Positions 1 through 10,522 of a stretch of DNA of 64,000 nt are shown here, piece by piece (position 1 is the first letter of the stretch; each line of letters opens with the position of its first letter). This DNA is from Methylobacterium sp. DB0501 (GTDB taxonomy: Bacteria; Pseudomonadota; Alphaproteobacteria; Rhizobiales; Beijerinckiaceae). The stretch is taken from NCBI RefSeq assembly GCF_011043735.1, contig NZ_JAAKGV010000001.1, positions 62,001-126,000 of the forward strand. Reading direction: 5' to 3'. The notes below the pieces were generated by a model. The model was not told where the DNA came from and did no database searches. It was given only the letters and a program-made list of their open reading frames with translations. Made by a program: the position numbers and the translations under genes.

Positions 1-468
1 CCCGGCGAGCCCCCGGATCGCATCCGCCACCGCCGGGTCGCCGGGGCGGAAATACGGCACCAGGGCCACCGCGCCGGCGCGCATCAGGCTGTAGGGGGTC
101 AGCGGCGGCAGCACGGCGCGGGGATCGATCTCGGGCAGCATCGAGACCGCGACGGCATGGGTGGAGTGGAGGTGGACGATCGCCCGGGCCGAGGCCCGGC
201 TGTCGTAGAGGGCGCCGTGGAGCGGGATCTCCTTGGTCGGCTTGTCGCCCGAGAGGAGACGGCCGTCGCGGTCGAGGCGGGAGATCCGGGCCGGGTCGAG
301 GAAGCCCAGGGAGGCGTTGGTCGGCGTCACCAGCCAGCCGCCGTCGTCGAGCCGCAGCGAGATGTTGCCCGACGAGCCGGGGGTCAGGCCGCGCTCGAAC
401 AGCGAGCGGCCGAAGCGGCAGATCGCCTCCCGCAAGGCGGTTTCGCTTGAACTCGACACATCCGTCAC
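1..468 (-). CDS. otnC: Class II aldolase family, probable 3-oxo-tetronate 4-phosphate decarboxylase (C-terminus cut by window edge)
   Basis: The minus-strand frame reads as the N-terminal ~155 residues of a class II aldolase/adducin protein. It contains GSSGNIS near the N-terminus and HLHSTHAVAVS, whose His-x-His pair is the zinc-binding motif of this fold. In the tetronate pathway OtnC converts 3-oxo-tetronate 4-phosphate to dihydroxyacetone phosphate and CO2. The GTG start at 468 overlaps the stop of the upstream LacI gene in a GTGA arrangement, implying translational coupling. Assignment to OtnC rather than fuculose- or ribulose-phosphate aldolase rests on ltnD, otnI and otnK across the divergent promoter. 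The C-terminus lies outside the window. Confidence 0.82.
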   Translation of the reverse strand, partial: MTDVSSSSETALREAICRFGRSLFERGLTPGSSGNISLRLDDGGWLVTPTNASLGFLDPARISRLDRDGRLLSGDKPTKEIPLHGALYDSRASARAIVHLHSTHAVAVSMLPEIDPRAVLPPLTPYSLMRAGAVALVPYFRPGDPAVADAIRGLAG

Positions 469-1526
469 GCGGTCGCTCCCTCGATCAGCTCGAAGCCGAG
501 ATCCACCACCGTCCCCGGCGCTCCGGTGCACAGGAGCCGCGCCGCCGTCGCGCCCGCCTCGACCCGCGGGGTGCGGATGGTGGCGAGCGGCTGCGGCATC
601 AGCCGGCCGACGTCGAGGCCGTTATAGCCGAACAGCGCGAGCCGTCCCGGCACCGGGAGACCGTGGGCGAGGCAGTGGAAATAGCCGCCGAGCGCCATGT
701 CGTCGTTCGAGAAATAGGCCGCGTCGAGATCCGGGACACGGGCGAGCAACGCCTCCAGCCCGTGCCGGCCGGCCTCGACCGAGGACGGGCTCGCCACCCG
801 CTCCTCGCCGGCGAGCGCCAGCCCGGCCTGGTTGAGGCCGTCGCGAAAGCCGGCGTAGCGCTTGGCGGCGCGCTTATCCTTGGAAAGGTCGTGGCCGATA
901 TAGCCGATGCGGCGGTAGCCGCGGCCGGCGAGGTGGCGGGCGCTCGCCTCGCCGGCGGCGCGGTTGGAATAGCCGACCACGATGTCGAGCCCCGGCCCGT
1001 CGGTGTCGAGGAGTTCGGCGACCCGCACGCCGCTCGCCACGAGCCGGCGCCGCGTGCCGGGATTGTGCTCGAGCCCCGTGACGATCAGCCCGGCCGGGCG
1101 CCAGCTGAGGAGCGAGCCGACCACCGCCTCCTCGCGGTCCTGGTCGTAATCCGTGACGGCGATGACCGACTGGAAGCCCTCCTGCTCGAGCGCCGCGGTG
1201 GCGCCGCGCAGGAGGTCGGGGAAGACGATGTTGGTCAGCGACGGGATGACGATGCCAATCAGCCGCGACCCGGTGGAGGCGAGCGTCCCGGCGATGCGGT
1301 TCGGCACGTAGCCGAGGCGCGACACCGCCGCCTCGACCCGGGCCCGGGTCTTCTCCGAGAACGAGCCGTGGCTGCGCAGCACCCGCGAGACCGTGCTCTC
1401 GCCGACCCGCGCCTCGCGGGCGACGTCCGCCAGGGTGATCGGGCGCCGGACGGCGCCATCGGAAAACGCCGCATCCCGCAGGGTCTCGTCCTGGGCCGCG
1501 AAGGCCTCGTTGCCGCCCTCGTCCAT
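465..1526 (-). CDS. LacI family transcriptional regulator of the tetronate locus
   Basis: A 353-residue protein. The N-terminal LacI helix-turn-helix is at about residues 30-52 (ITLADVAREARVGESTVSRV), followed by a periplasmic-binding-protein-like sensor domain (GIVIPSLTNIVFPDLLRGA). I chose ATG 1526 because GGGAGGA sits just upstream; an upstream ATG at 1586 lacks such a site and would add about 20 unlikely residues. It is co-transcribed with the class II aldolase and divergent from ltnD-otnI-otnK. The likely ligand is a tetronate or pathway intermediate, which is inference. A perfect palindrome at 1623-1638 is its probable operator. Confidence 0.9.
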   Translation of the reverse strand: MDEGGNEAFAAQDETLRDAAFSDGAVRRPITLADVAREARVGESTVSRVLRSHGSFSEKTRARVEAAVSRLGYVPNRIAGTLASTGSRLIGIVIPSLTNIVFPDLLRGATAALEQEGFQSVIAVTDYDQDREEAVVGSLLSWRPAGLIVTGLEHNPGTRRRLVASGVRVAELLDTDGPGLDIVVGYSNRAAGEASARHLAGRGYRRIGYIGHDLSKDKRAAKRYAGFRDGLNQAGLALAGEERVASPSSVEAGRHGLEALLARVPDLDAAYFSNDDMALGGYFHCLAHGLPVPGRLALFGYNGLDVGRLMPQPLATIRTPRVEAGATAARLLCTGAPGTVVDLGFELIEGATA

Positions 1527-1622
1527 GCGTCCTCCCGGTCCCTCCCGGCACCTTGTCACGGACGCTCGGGACGGCCACGATGTCACGGTTCCCCGGCCGG
1601 CTCAACGCACCTGTGGTCCGGA

Positions 1623-1638
1623 TTGGCAGCGCTGCCAA
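1623..1638. promoter_or_regulatory. LacI-type operator palindrome between otnC/lacI and ltnD operons
   Basis: TTGGCAGCGCTGCCAA is a perfect 16-bp palindrome with the central CG typical of LacI-family operators. It lies about midway between the divergent starts at 1526 and 1722, so one regulator could repress both transcripts. Confidence 0.65.
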
Positions 1639-1721
1639 ATCTTGCTAGAGCCGGGGACGACGGCGCGGCGTCAGATCGCGTGAGTATCGGGCCGCGCGAG
1701 CGGTCTGAAGGAGGAAACGGC

Positions 1722-2633
1722 ATGAGCGACACACCTGCCCGCGTCGCGGTGATCGGCCTCGGCTCGATGGGTTACGGCATGGCGCAGGCCCTGCGCCGGG
1801 CCGGCCTCGACGTCGCCGGCAGCGACGTGGCCGCCGACAACGTGGCGCGCTTCTCCGCCGAGGGCGGGCGCGGGGCCGCGAGCCCGGCCGAGGCCGCGGC
1901 GGATGCGGCCATCGTGGTCTGCGTCGTCGTCAACGCGGCGCAAACCGAGGCGGTCCTGTTCGGGCCGGACGGCGTCGCCGCGGCGATGCCTTCGGGCGCG
2001 GTGTTCGTCTCCTGCGCCACGATGGATCCGGAGATCGCCCGTCGCCTCGCCGGCCGGCTGGAAGCCACCGGCCGGCACTACCTCGACGCGCCGATCAGCG
2101 GCGGCGCCCAGCGCGCCGCGCAGGGCGAGCTGACGATCCTGGCCTCGGGCAGCGCGGCCGCGTTCGCGCAGGCGAAGCCCGCCCTCGACGCCATGGCGGC
2201 CAAGCTCTACGAGCTCGGCGACGCCGCCGGCCAGGGCGCGGCGTTCAAGATGATCAACCAGCTGCTGGCCGGCGTGCACATCGCCGCGGCGAGCGAGGCG
2301 ATGACCTTCGCGGCCCGCCAGGGCCTGGACCTGCGCAAGGTCTACGAGGTGATTACGGCCTCGGCCGGCAATTCCTGGATGTTCGAGAACCGGATGCCGC
2401 ACGTGCTCGACGGCGATTACGCGCCGCGCAGCGCGGTCGACATCTTCGTCAAGGATCTGGGCATCGTCCAGGACATGGCGCGCTCCCAGAAATTCCCGGT
2501 GCCGGTGGCGGCCGCGGCGCTTCAGATGTTCCTGATGGCCGCCGGCGCCGGCATGGGCCGCGACGACGACGCCTCGGTGGCGCGGATCTACGCCCAGGTG
2601 ACGGGCACCGCCCTGCCGGGCGGGGCGGGCTGA
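1722..2633 (+). CDS. ltnD: NAD(P)-dependent beta-hydroxyacid dehydrogenase, probable L-threonate dehydrogenase
   Basis: A 303-residue cytosolic protein of the 3-hydroxyisobutyrate dehydrogenase superfamily. The Rossmann motif GLGSMG is at residues 12-17, the substrate motif DAPISGG follows around residue 122, and the catalytic lysine is K176 in KMINQLLAG. LtnD oxidises L-threonate to 2-oxo-tetronate. ATG 1722 follows GAAGGAGG at good spacing; the open frame runs far upstream but has no better start. It is first in a unit with otnI and otnK, which specifies the substrate better than sequence alone. Other beta-hydroxyacids remain possible. Confidence 0.85.
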   Translation: MSDTPARVAVIGLGSMGYGMAQALRRAGLDVAGSDVAADNVARFSAEGGRGAASPAEAAADAAIVVCVVVNAAQTEAVLFGPDGVAAAMPSGAVFVSCATMDPEIARRLAGRLEATGRHYLDAPISGGAQRAAQGELTILASGSAAAFAQAKPALDAMAAKLYELGDAAGQGAAFKMINQLLAGVHIAAASEAMTFAARQGLDLRKVYEVITASAGNSWMFENRMPHVLDGDYAPRSAVDIFVKDLGIVQDMARSQKFPVPVAAAALQMFLMAAGAGMGRDDDASVARIYAQVTGTALPGGAG

Positions 2634-2660
2634 GGCCGGTCGGCCTCCATCGATAGGACC

Positions 2661-2722
2661 GACCCCTCCGCGTCGTTCCGGGGCCGCGCAGCGGAGCCCG
2701 GGATGACGACGCGGAGGGGGTC
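2661..2722. repeat. Dispersed palindrome (CCCGGG family), copy 1
   Basis: A nested inverted repeat between ltnD and otnI. The outer arms are GACCCCTCCGCGTCGT (2661-2676) and its complement with one extra G (2706-2722). The inner CCGGGGCCGCGCAGCGGAGC core recurs at 35691. It can form a stable hairpin inside the operon mRNA. Confidence 0.7.
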
Positions 2723-2795
2723 AAGCAACGTGGGCGCCCGGTCGACGGACCGAGTTCAGGGCCAGGCCGCCGGCGCCGAACAAGGGAGGATCCTC

Positions 2796-3578
2796 ATGCC
2801 GCGCTTTGCCGCGAACCTGACCCTGATGTTCACCGAAGTCCCGTTCCTCGATCGCTTCGCGCAGGCCGCGGAGGCCGGGTTCGAGGCGGTCGAGTTCCTG
2901 TTCCCCTACGAGCACCCGCCGGAGGCGATCGGCGAGCGCCTGACGGCGCACGGCCTGACCCAGGCCCTGTTCAACCTGCCGCCCGGCGACTGGGCGGCGG
3001 GCGAGCGCGGCCTCGCGGCCCTGCCCGACCGGTTCGAGGAACTGAAGGGCGGCGTCGAGACGGCGCTGGCTTACGCCCGCGCCACCGGCGTCAAGCGCCT
3101 GCACCTGATGGCCGGCATGGCCGACCGGACCGACGCCCAGGCGCAGGACTCCTACCGCCGCGCCGTCGCCTGGACGGCGGAGCGCCTGGGACAGGAAGGG
3201 CTCGACCTCGTCCTCGAGCCGATCAACGCCCGCAACATGCCGGGGTACTTCCTCAACGATTTCGGTTACGCCGCCGACCTGATCGGCGCGCTGGCGCTGC
3301 CGAACCTGAAATTGCAGTTCGACCTCTACCACTGCCAGATCCTGCACGGCGACGTGACGATGCGGCTGCGCGCCCTGATGCCGATGATCGGCCATGTCCA
3401 GACCGCGAGCGTGCCGGAGCGGCACGAGCCCGGCAGCGGCGAGATGAACGACGCCTTCCTGTTCGCCGAGCTCGACCGGCTCGGCTATGACGGCTTCATC
3501 GGCTGCGAGTACAACCCGCGGGCCGGCACGCGCGACGGGCTCGGCTGGTTCGCTCCGTACAAGGGAGCACGGACATGA
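2796..3578 (+). CDS. otnI: Hydroxypyruvate isomerase family protein, probable 2-oxo-tetronate isomerase
   Basis: A 260-residue TIM-barrel sugar-phosphate isomerase/AP endonuclease-type protein of normal family length. It has an FPYEHPPEAI segment near residue 38, LVLEPINARNMPGYF with a metal-binding Glu, and a C-terminal GYDGFIGCEYNPR. OtnI interconverts 2-oxo- and 3-oxo-tetronate. ATG 2796 is preceded by AAGGGAGGA; the longer frame from 2703 runs through the palindromic repeat and is rejected. Its stop overlaps the otnK start (ATGA). Hydroxypyruvate isomerase activity is the main alternative. Confidence 0.85.
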   Translation: MPRFAANLTLMFTEVPFLDRFAQAAEAGFEAVEFLFPYEHPPEAIGERLTAHGLTQALFNLPPGDWAAGERGLAALPDRFEELKGGVETALAYARATGVKRLHLMAGMADRTDAQAQDSYRRAVAWTAERLGQEGLDLVLEPINARNMPGYFLNDFGYAADLIGALALPNLKLQFDLYHCQILHGDVTMRLRALMPMIGHVQTASVPERHEPGSGEMNDAFLFAELDRLGYDGFIGCEYNPRAGTRDGLGWFAPYKGART

Positions 3579-4843
3579 CCCTCGCGCTGGGCTGCATCGC
3601 CGACGACTATACCGGCGCCTCCGACCTCGCCAACACCCTGACCAAGGCGGGCCTGCGCACGGTCCAGACCATCGGGGTGCCGGCGGACGACTTGACCCTC
3701 CCCGAGGTCGACGCCGTGGTGGTCTCGCTCAAGAGCCGGTCGATCCCGGCCGGCGAGGCGGTGGCGCGGTCGCGCGAGGCCGCCGCGTGGCTGAAGGCGA
3801 GGGGCGCCGGCCACCTGCTGTTCAAGGTCTGCTCGACCTTCGATTCGACCGATGCCGGCAATATCGGCCCGGTGACGGATGCGCTGCGCGACGATGCCGG
3901 CGAGGCGATCGCGCTGGTCACCCCGGCCTTCCCGGAGACCGGGCGCACGGTCTATCTCGGGCACCTCTTCGTCGGCGCGGTGCCGCTCGCCGAGAGCCCG
4001 CTGAAGGACCACCCGCTCAACCCGATGCGGGATTCGAACCTCGTGCGGGTGCTGGCGCGCCAGAGCCGGGGAGAGGTCGGGCTCATCGATCTGGCGACGG
4101 TGGCCCAAGGTGCGCAAGCCGTGAGCGCGCGGCTCGACGCGCTGGCGAAGGAGGGCAAGGGGGCGGCCATCGCCGACGCGGTGCTCGACCGCGACCTCGC
4201 GGTGCTCGGCGCCGCCGCGCTGACCCGCAAGGTCTCGACCGGCGCCTCGGGCCTCGGCCTCGGGCTCGCCCGCGCCCTGGTGGCGGCGGGCCGCGTCGCC
4301 CCGGCGGCGGCGGAGGCCGATCTCGGCCCCGCCATCGGCGGCCCGGCGGCCTGCCTCGCCGGCAGCTGCTCGCAGGCGACCCTCGGGCAGATCGCGAAGG
4401 CCGAGGCCGCCATGCCGGTGCGCCGCCTCGATCCGGCGCGGCTGCTCGCCGGCGAGGACGAGGCCGGCGCCGCGCTCGCCTGGGCGATGGAGCGGGTCGG
4501 CGACGGTCCGGTGCTGATCGCCAGCAGCGCCGGGCCCGAGGACGTCGCGGCCGTCCAGGCCCGCTACGGCCGCGACGCCGCCGGCCACGCCATCGAGGCC
4601 GCGATGGCGCGGATCGCCGAGGGGCTGGTGGCCCACGGGGTGCGCCGCCTGGTGGTGGCGGGCGGCGAGACCTCCGGCGCCGTGGTCGACCGCCTCGGCC
4701 TGCCGGCCTTCCGCGTCGGCCCCGAGATCGCCGCCGGCGTGCCGGTCCTGCGCACCACCGACCGCGACATGTGGCTGGCGCTCAAGTCGGGTAATTTCGG
4801 CGGGCCGGACTTCTTCGCCGATGCGCTCAAGCTGATGCCGTAG
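3575..4843 (+). CDS. otnK: Four-carbon acid sugar kinase, 3-oxo-tetronate kinase
   Basis: A 422-residue protein with the two domains of this family. The N-terminal substrate-binding domain begins GCIADDYTGASDLANTL. The C-terminal nucleotide-binding domain carries VSTGASGLGLGLA and VAGGETSGAVVDRLG near residues 220 and 365. OtnK phosphorylates 3-oxo-tetronate to the 4-phosphate, the substrate of OtnC. The ATGA overlap with otnI implies translational coupling. It is the last gene of the plus-strand tetronate operon and is convergent with comEC. Confidence 0.9.
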   Translation: MTLALGCIADDYTGASDLANTLTKAGLRTVQTIGVPADDLTLPEVDAVVVSLKSRSIPAGEAVARSREAAAWLKARGAGHLLFKVCSTFDSTDAGNIGPVTDALRDDAGEAIALVTPAFPETGRTVYLGHLFVGAVPLAESPLKDHPLNPMRDSNLVRVLARQSRGEVGLIDLATVAQGAQAVSARLDALAKEGKGAAIADAVLDRDLAVLGAAALTRKVSTGASGLGLGLARALVAAGRVAPAAAEADLGPAIGGPAACLAGSCSQATLGQIAKAEAAMPVRRLDPARLLAGEDEAGAALAWAMERVGDGPVLIASSAGPEDVAAVQARYGRDAAGHAIEAAMARIAEGLVAHGVRRLVVAGGETSGAVVDRLGLPAFRVGPEIAAGVPVLRTTDRDMWLALKSGNFGGPDFFADALKLMP

Positions 4844-4909
4844 GATGGATCGGCCCGGCCGGGCGGCATCGTCCGGCTTGTCGACAGGCCGCCAAGGTGG
4901 ATCGGGCCA

Positions 4910-7192
4910 TCAAGGCTCGGCCTGAACCTCCGCCTCCTCGGCGTCCGGTGACGGTACAGGGGTCGCCGGCCCGGGCGCCACGTTCGGCCCCGGCGCGACC
5001 GGCTTCGGCGGAGCCGCCGCCGTCACGACCAGCGCCGGCCGCCACGGCCGCCCCTCGCCCGGCCGCTTGGCCGTCTCGATCACCGGACCGTCGGCCGTGA
5101 AGCGCAGGGTCGTGGAGCCGTGCGCCGCCAGGAACGTCCGGTCGAGGATCGTGGCCGCCGCGCAACCCGGCGGCGCCTCGAGCCGGGTGACCACCACGGT
5201 CGCGCGGGCGCAATCCTCCGGGAAGGCGCGCTTGTCGCGCACCAGGGCCACGCTGACGCCCTGCGGCCCGTGGCCGACGCAGCCGAGCTTGTCGCACCGC
5301 GCGCCCGCGCTCAGGCCGGGATCGTCGCGGGAGCGGCCGTCGCCGTCGGCCTTCAACCATTGCTCCAGCACGAAGGCGGGGGGCTTGCCCAGCACGACGA
5401 GGCGCCCGTCGGCCCCGCGCAGGGCCGCGCCGCCGCCCTCGCGGTCGACGTAGAGGTCGGGCCGCACCGGGCTTGCCGCCAGCGCGAGGCCGACGAGGCC
5501 GGGGGCGAGGCCGAGCCAGCGCAACCCCGAGACCGGCAGCACCAGCAGCAGCAACGCCACCGTCATCAGCCCGAGGGCGCCCGCGCCGAAGGCCGGCACC
5601 ACCAATGTGGCGCGGTCGAAGCCCTCGATCCAGGCCGAGATGTCGATCATGCCGCGCACGGCCAGCCCCATCGTCCACCAGACCGGCCGGTCGAGGGCGA
5701 AGGGATGGGCCAGGATGCCGAGCACCGCCGCCGGCATCACCACCAGCGAGACGAGCGGCAGGGTCAGCGCGTTGCCGACGAGGCCGAAGGGCTGCACGGT
5801 CTGGAAGTGGTAGGTGGCGAAGGGCGCGGTGGCGACCTGCGCCACGAGCGTGGTGGCGAGCGTGCCGATCACCGTGGCGAGCAGCCAGGCGAGCCCCCGG
5901 GCGATCGGCCCACCGCCCTCCGGGTTCCACAGGCGCCCCTCGATCAGCCGCGCGCAGGCGATGAGCCCGGCGACCGCGCCGAACGACATCTGGAAGCTGG
6001 GCCCGAGCAGCCCCTCGGGCTCGCGGGCCAGCGAGATCAGGGCGGCGAGGGCGAGGTTGCGCAGGCTGAGCGCCGGCCGGTCGACCAGGATGGCGCCGAG
6101 CATCACCAGGGTCATCACCAGCGAGCGCTCGGCGGCGAGGTCCCATCCCGAGAAGGCGCAGTAGCCGGTGACCCCCAGCATGGCGAGGCCGGCGGCGATC
6201 TTCTTGATCGGCCAGGCGAGGGCCAGCCCCGGCACCAGGGCGAGGAGCGCCCGGGCGAGCCAGAACACCACGCCGGCGGCGAGCACCATGTGTAATCCGG
6301 AGATGGAAACGACGTGGTAAATTCCGGCCGCCCGCAGGGCGTCGTTGGTGTCCTGGTCGATGAGGCCGCGCTTGCCGGTGACGAGGGCCGCCGCCACCGC
6401 GCCCGCCTGGGTGATGCCGCCTTGGCCGCCGTTGGATTCGGCGATGCGGCGGGTCAGCGCGTTGCGGGCCTCGTCCAGGCCGGCGGCGAGCCTCAAGCCC
6501 AGCGGCGCCGGCTCGGGCGGGGGCTTGACCGCGGCGGAGCCGAGGAGCGAGCCGACGGCACCGATGCCGCGGAAATAGGCGTCCCGGGCGAAATCGTAGC
6601 CGCCCGGCCGGGCCGGCTCCGGCGGCGGGAGCAGGCGGGCCTTGGCCTCGATGTAGTCGCCGGGCTTGAGGCCGTCGGCGCGGCGATACGAGACCCGCAC
6701 CCGGACCGGGCGCTCGGCCGCCGGCAACTCGCCGAGCCGCGCGACCCGCACCACCAGGCGCGCGCCCTCCTCGCGCTCCTCCAGGGCCTCGACGAAGCCG
6801 TGGAGCGGCGCGATCACCGTGCGGGTGAGCCTCGGCGCGGCGACGCTCGCCGTGCGGTACGCCGCGGCGGTAAAGCCGAGGAACAGGAAGGCGGCGGCGA
6901 GCAGCAGGGCCGGCGCCACCGCCCGGGCCCGCAGCGCGACCGCGGCACCCGCCAGCGCGAGGCCGGTGCCGAGGGGCGCGGGCAGGAACACGGCCCCGTC
7001 GGCCAGCGTGAGGAACGCGAGCGCCCCGGCCCCGAACGCCACGGCGAGCCAGGGAAACAACCGGCGCTGCGCGGCCTCCGCGGCAAGGCTGCCGGAGACC
7101 CAGCCGCCGAGCGCCGGCAGCAGCAGCACGGGCGCCGGCAGTGCGCGCAGGCCGCGCACCACGACTCCCGTTCCTGCTCCCGGCCCCGCCAT
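4910..7192 (-). CDS. comEC: ComEC/Rec2 family inner-membrane DNA uptake channel protein
   Basis: About 760 residues. An N-terminal transmembrane/OB-like region (DUF4131 type, with AAYRTASVAAPRL) is followed by the Competence domain, recognisable by AAGIYHVVSISGLHMV around residue 300 and many hydrophobic helices. ComEC forms the channel for single-stranded DNA entry during transformation. After the helices the protein ends in a short soluble region; I do not see an HxHxDH metallo-beta-lactamase motif. The start is uncertain: ATG 7192 has only a purine-rich GCGGGG before it. It is divergent from gltX and convergent with otnK. Confidence 0.88.
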   Translation of the reverse strand: MAGPGAGTGVVVRGLRALPAPVLLLPALGGWVSGSLAAEAAQRRLFPWLAVAFGAGALAFLTLADGAVFLPAPLGTGLALAGAAVALRARAVAPALLLAAAFLFLGFTAAAYRTASVAAPRLTRTVIAPLHGFVEALEEREEGARLVVRVARLGELPAAERPVRVRVSYRRADGLKPGDYIEAKARLLPPPEPARPGGYDFARDAYFRGIGAVGSLLGSAAVKPPPEPAPLGLRLAAGLDEARNALTRRIAESNGGQGGITQAGAVAAALVTGKRGLIDQDTNDALRAAGIYHVVSISGLHMVLAAGVVFWLARALLALVPGLALAWPIKKIAAGLAMLGVTGYCAFSGWDLAAERSLVMTLVMLGAILVDRPALSLRNLALAALISLAREPEGLLGPSFQMSFGAVAGLIACARLIEGRLWNPEGGGPIARGLAWLLATVIGTLATTLVAQVATAPFATYHFQTVQPFGLVGNALTLPLVSLVVMPAAVLGILAHPFALDRPVWWTMGLAVRGMIDISAWIEGFDRATLVVPAFGAGALGLMTVALLLLVLPVSGLRWLGLAPGLVGLALAASPVRPDLYVDREGGGAALRGADGRLVVLGKPPAFVLEQWLKADGDGRSRDDPGLSAGARCDKLGCVGHGPQGVSVALVRDKRAFPEDCARATVVVTRLEAPPGCAAATILDRTFLAAHGSTTLRFTADGPVIETAKRPGEGRPWRPALVVTAAAPPKPVAPGPNVAPGPATPVPSPDAEEAEVQAEP

Positions 7193-7395
7193 CCCCGCGT
7201 CCCGATGCCACGATTCCGGTGACGATTCCGCGCGCGTCCCCGCGGTCGCGGCGAACGATCGACCCGGGAGACGGTTTCTTAACGGCTCGTCTCGCGCATG
7301 CTACAGGACCCGGCGCCGGTGGGTCGACTCAGCCGACCCTGCCCTAACGGCCCCGGCCACACCGTTTTTTCGCTCTCACCCGGTTCTCGTCGCGC

Positions 7396-8814
7396 ATGTC
7401 CTCCGTCGTCACCCGCTTTGCGCCGTCGCCCACGGGCTTCCTCCACATCGGCGGGGGTCGCACGGCGTTGTTCAACTGGCTCTATGCCCGCCGCCACGGC
7501 GGGCGGATGCTGCTGCGCATCGAGGACACCGACCGCGAGCGCTCGACGCAAGGGGCCATCGACGCGATCCTCGACGGGCTGGCCTGGCTCGGCCTCGATT
7601 GGGACGGCGACGTGGTCTACCAGTTCGCCCGCGCCGCCCGTCACCGCGAGGTGGCGGAGGGGCTGCTCGCCGCCGGCCGGGCCTATTACTGCTACGCCAC
7701 GCCCGAGGAGCTGACCGAGATGCGCGAGGCCGCCCGGCGCGAGGGCCGGCCGATCCGCTACGACGGCCGCTGGCGCGACCGCGATCCGTCCGAGGCCCCG
7801 GCCGGCGTCAAGCCGGTCATCCGGCTCCGTGCCCCCACCGAGGGTGAGACCGTGGTCGAGGACGCGGTGCAGGGCCGCGTCGTGTGGCAGAACAAGGACC
7901 TCGACGACCTCGTCCTGCTGCGCTCGGACGGCACGCCGACCTACATGCTGGCGGTGGTGGTGGACGACCACGACATGGGCGTGACCCACATCATCCGCGG
8001 CGACGACCACCTGACCAACGGTGCGCGCCAGACCCAGATCTACCAGGCGCTCGGCTGGCACGTGCCGAACATGTCGCACATCCCGCTGATCCACGGGCCG
8101 GACGGGGCGAAGCTCTCGAAGCGCCACGGCGCGCTCGGGGTCGATGCCTATCGCGACCTCGGCTACCTGCCGGCGGCGCTCCGCAACTACCTGGTGCGCC
8201 TCGGCTGGAGCCACGGCGACCAGGAGATCTTTTCGACCGAGGAGATGATCGCCGCCTTCGATCTCGCCCAGGTCGGCCGCTCGCCGGCCCGGTTCGACTT
8301 CGCCAAGCTCGAGAACCTGAACGGCCACTACATCCGCTCGTCGTCGGACGAGGCGCTGGTCCAGGCGATCGAGGCGGTCCTGCCGACGCAAGGAGCGCGC
8401 TGGGGCCTCTCGGCGCCGCTCGATCCCGCCTTGCGCGAGCGCTTCATCGCCGCGATGCCGGGCCTGAAGGAGCGCGCCAAGACCCTGATCGAGCTCGTCG
8501 GCAGCGCCTACTACCTCTATGCCAGCCCGCTCGCCCTCGACGAGAAGGCGACCGGCCTCCTCGGCAATGGCGGCCGCGAGCGGCTGGCCGGGGCGCTTCC
8601 CCATCTCGAGGCCCTCAACGAGTGGTCCGCCGCCTCGACCGAGGGTGCAGTGCGGCAATTCGCCGAGAGCGCCGGGGTCAAGCTCGGGCAGGTGGCCCAG
8701 CCCCTGCGGGCGGCTCTCACCGGCCGGACGACCTCGCCGCCGCTCTTCGACGTGATGGCGGTGCTCGGCCGCGAGGAGAGCCTGGAGCGGTTGCGGGTGC
8801 AGGCCTTCGCCTGA
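7396..8814 (+). CDS. gltX: Glutamate--tRNA ligase
   Basis: A 472-residue class I aminoacyl-tRNA synthetase. The HIGH-type motif is HIGGGR near residue 17 ([14 protein letters not shown]), and KLSKRH at residues 239-244 is the KMSKS equivalent. It charges tRNA(Glu) with glutamate in the cytosol; many alphaproteobacteria also charge tRNA(Gln) this way for later amidation. Length and motifs are complete. A 24-bp duplication spans its stop codon, and a strong hairpin follows at 8880. Confidence 0.96.
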   Translation: MSSVVTRFAPSPTGFLHIGGGRTALFNWLYARRHGGRMLLRIEDTDRERSTQGAIDAILDGLAWLGLDWDGDVVYQFARAARHREVAEGLLAAGRAYYCYATPEELTEMREAARREGRPIRYDGRWRDRDPSEAPAGVKPVIRLRAPTEGETVVEDAVQGRVVWQNKDLDDLVLLRSDGTPTYMLAVVVDDHDMGVTHIIRGDDHLTNGARQTQIYQALGWHVPNMSHIPLIHGPDGAKLSKRHGALGVDAYRDLGYLPAALRNYLVRLGWSHGDQEIFSTEEMIAAFDLAQVGRSPARFDFAKLENLNGHYIRSSSDEALVQAIEAVLPTQGARWGLSAPLDPALRERFIAAMPGLKERAKTLIELVGSAYYLYASPLALDEKATGLLGNGGRERLAGALPHLEALNEWSAASTEGAVRQFAESAGVKLGQVAQPLRAALTGRTTSPPLFDVMAVLGREESLERLRVQAFA

Positions 8815-8856
8815 GGCAAGAAGAAAGCCGCCGCCTGAGGCAGGAAGGAAGCTTCC
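8809..8856. repeat. 24-bp tandem duplication across the gltX stop codon
   Basis: Two adjacent 24-bp units (8809-8832 and 8833-8856) both begin GCCTGAGGCA and differ at a few positions. The first contains the gltX stop codon, so the duplication added a second TGA-containing copy downstream. Confidence 0.7.
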
Positions 8857-8879
8857 GCTCGCGGCACAACTCTTCCGTG

Positions 8880-8911
8880 CGGCCCCCGCGAATTCACCTT
8901 CGCGGGGGCCG
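8880..8911 (+). terminator. Terminator-like hairpin after gltX
   Basis: A perfect 13-bp stem (CGGCCCCCGCGAA pairing with 8899-8911) with a 6-nt loop TTCACC. No T-tract follows, so it may act as an mRNA-stabilising hairpin or a Rho-independent terminator of the tract-less type. Confidence 0.6.
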
Positions 8912-9100
8912 CCCCGACGACCCCTGAACAGAATCTGAATTCTGTCATCCGGGCGGGGAGCCGTGGTTGATGCCGGTGCGTCGATCCGCTAACCCGGACG
9001 GCGAGTGAGCACCCGCAGCAAAGTCGCCGCCCTGCACCGGGGGCCGCGGTTGGAAAGGCGCCGACGCTCAGTCACGTTGATGGAAAGGGTCCGCAACCCC

Positions 9101-10393
<1,293 letters not shown>

Positions 10394-10417
10394 GCTTCCT
10401 TCATCGGGAATTGAGAA

Positions 10418-10450
10418 CGGGCGGCACGCGAGTGCCGCCCGCTTCTTTTT
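10418..10450 (+). terminator. Intrinsic terminator of gltA
   Basis: A perfect 10-bp stem CGGGCGGCAC/GTGCCGCCCG with tetraloop GCGA, followed by CTTCTTTTT. It has stem, loop and T-tract in the correct order. Confidence 0.88.
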
Positions 10451-10484
10451 GTGCGTGGGAAAGGTTTTAAATGCCGATCGTCGA

Positions 10485-10522
10485 ACCGCTTCCCCTCCCC
10501 ACAGGGGGGGAGGGGAAGCGGT
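10485..10522. terminator. Hairpin at the 3' end of the denD operon
   Basis: A perfect 16-bp inverted repeat (ACCGCTTCCCCTCCCC and its complement) with loop ACAGGG. It ends one base before the last codon of the minus-strand denD. No T-tract is present on either side. It probably protects or terminates both converging transcripts. Confidence 0.55.

Noticed and set aside
447-1721. Upstream extension of ltnD and antisense frames over the LacI gene
   Set aside because: The extension is the complement of the LacI gene and composed of Arg/Ala/Gly-rich sequence. ATG 1722 has a strong ribosome-binding site and gives the normal family length.
4844-4909. GCCCGGCCGGGC palindrome between otnK and comEC as a terminator
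   Set aside because: Only 6 bp per arm with no loop and no T-tract; too short to call in this base composition.
4827-7211. A 794-codon minus-strand frame in another register over comEC
   Set aside because: Arg/Gly/Pro-rich with no membrane segments; the 760-residue frame has clear ComEC motifs.
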